NCBI GenBank assembly: GCA_900771955.1
Contig: CAAGPW010000259.1
Span: forward strand, 1 to 5,762
Direction: 5' to 3'
Source of the DNA: Lachnospiraceae bacterium
Lineage (GTDB): Bacteria > Bacillota > Clostridia > Lachnospirales > Lachnospiraceae
Length of the DNA: 5,762 bases
A program made the position numbers and the translations under genes. Under the pieces are notes generated by a model that ran no database searches, had not been told where the DNA came from, and saw only the letters and a program-made list of their open reading frames with translations. Below are positions 5,664-5,762 of this stretch, piece after piece. Each line of letters opens with the position of its first letter. Position 1 is the stretch's first letter.

Positions 5664-5762
5664 AAAAAACTCCAATCTTTCAGGTGACGTGATTTTTTGA
5701 TTCATTTTTTACGCTATAGGAAAGACCTCGTTACGTTAATGGGATAAAGAATGTAATTATGA

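Noticed and set aside
1..5762. CRISPR array, tRNA or rRNA genes
   Set aside because: No regularly spaced identical repeats, no cloverleaf with a TTCGA-type arm and no rRNA signature sequences were seen.

Overview
The window looks like Bacillota (Clostridia) DNA, most likely Lachnospiraceae. This is inferred from the separate IMP cyclohydrolase and AICAR transformylase genes, the strong GGAGG-type ribosome binding sites, the mixed AT/GC codon use and the Tn916-type recombination module. No species can be named from the sequence alone.

Positions 1 to about 2040 or beyond are the right end of a Tn916-family integrative element. A 360-base leader without a supportable gene is rich in potential RNA hairpins, including one with a GAAA tetraloop and a set of mutually exclusive GGCAG/CTGCC pairings just before the excisionase. 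It is followed by a small excisionase (xis), an extended -10 promoter overlapped by a near-perfect palindrome, and a tyrosine integrase with all catalytic residues. Just past int lie three copies of a TTTACTAA/TTAGTAAA motif that resembles the DR2 arm sites of Tn916 integrase. The element's end probably lies between there and the next gene, but the exact att junction cannot be fixed from one junction.

From 2161 onward the DNA looks like host chromosome. It holds a low-molecular-weight protein-tyrosine-phosphatase family gene, then a well-formed promoter and two co-directional genes for the last two steps of IMP synthesis. These are a stand-alone AICAR formyltransferase (PurH C-terminal domain only) and, upstream of it, a PurO-type IMP cyclohydrolase. 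Together they do the job of the usual bifunctional PurH. A strong stem-loop with a U-tract on both strands separates this operon from a convergent minus-strand gene for a PHP-family phosphatase, probably histidinol-phosphatase.

No completely new system is evident. The least explained parts are the structured leader ahead of xis, the excisionase start (a good Shine-Dalgarno facing an ATA codon), the palindrome on the int promoter, and the antisense-strand terminator at the expected start of the purO transcript.
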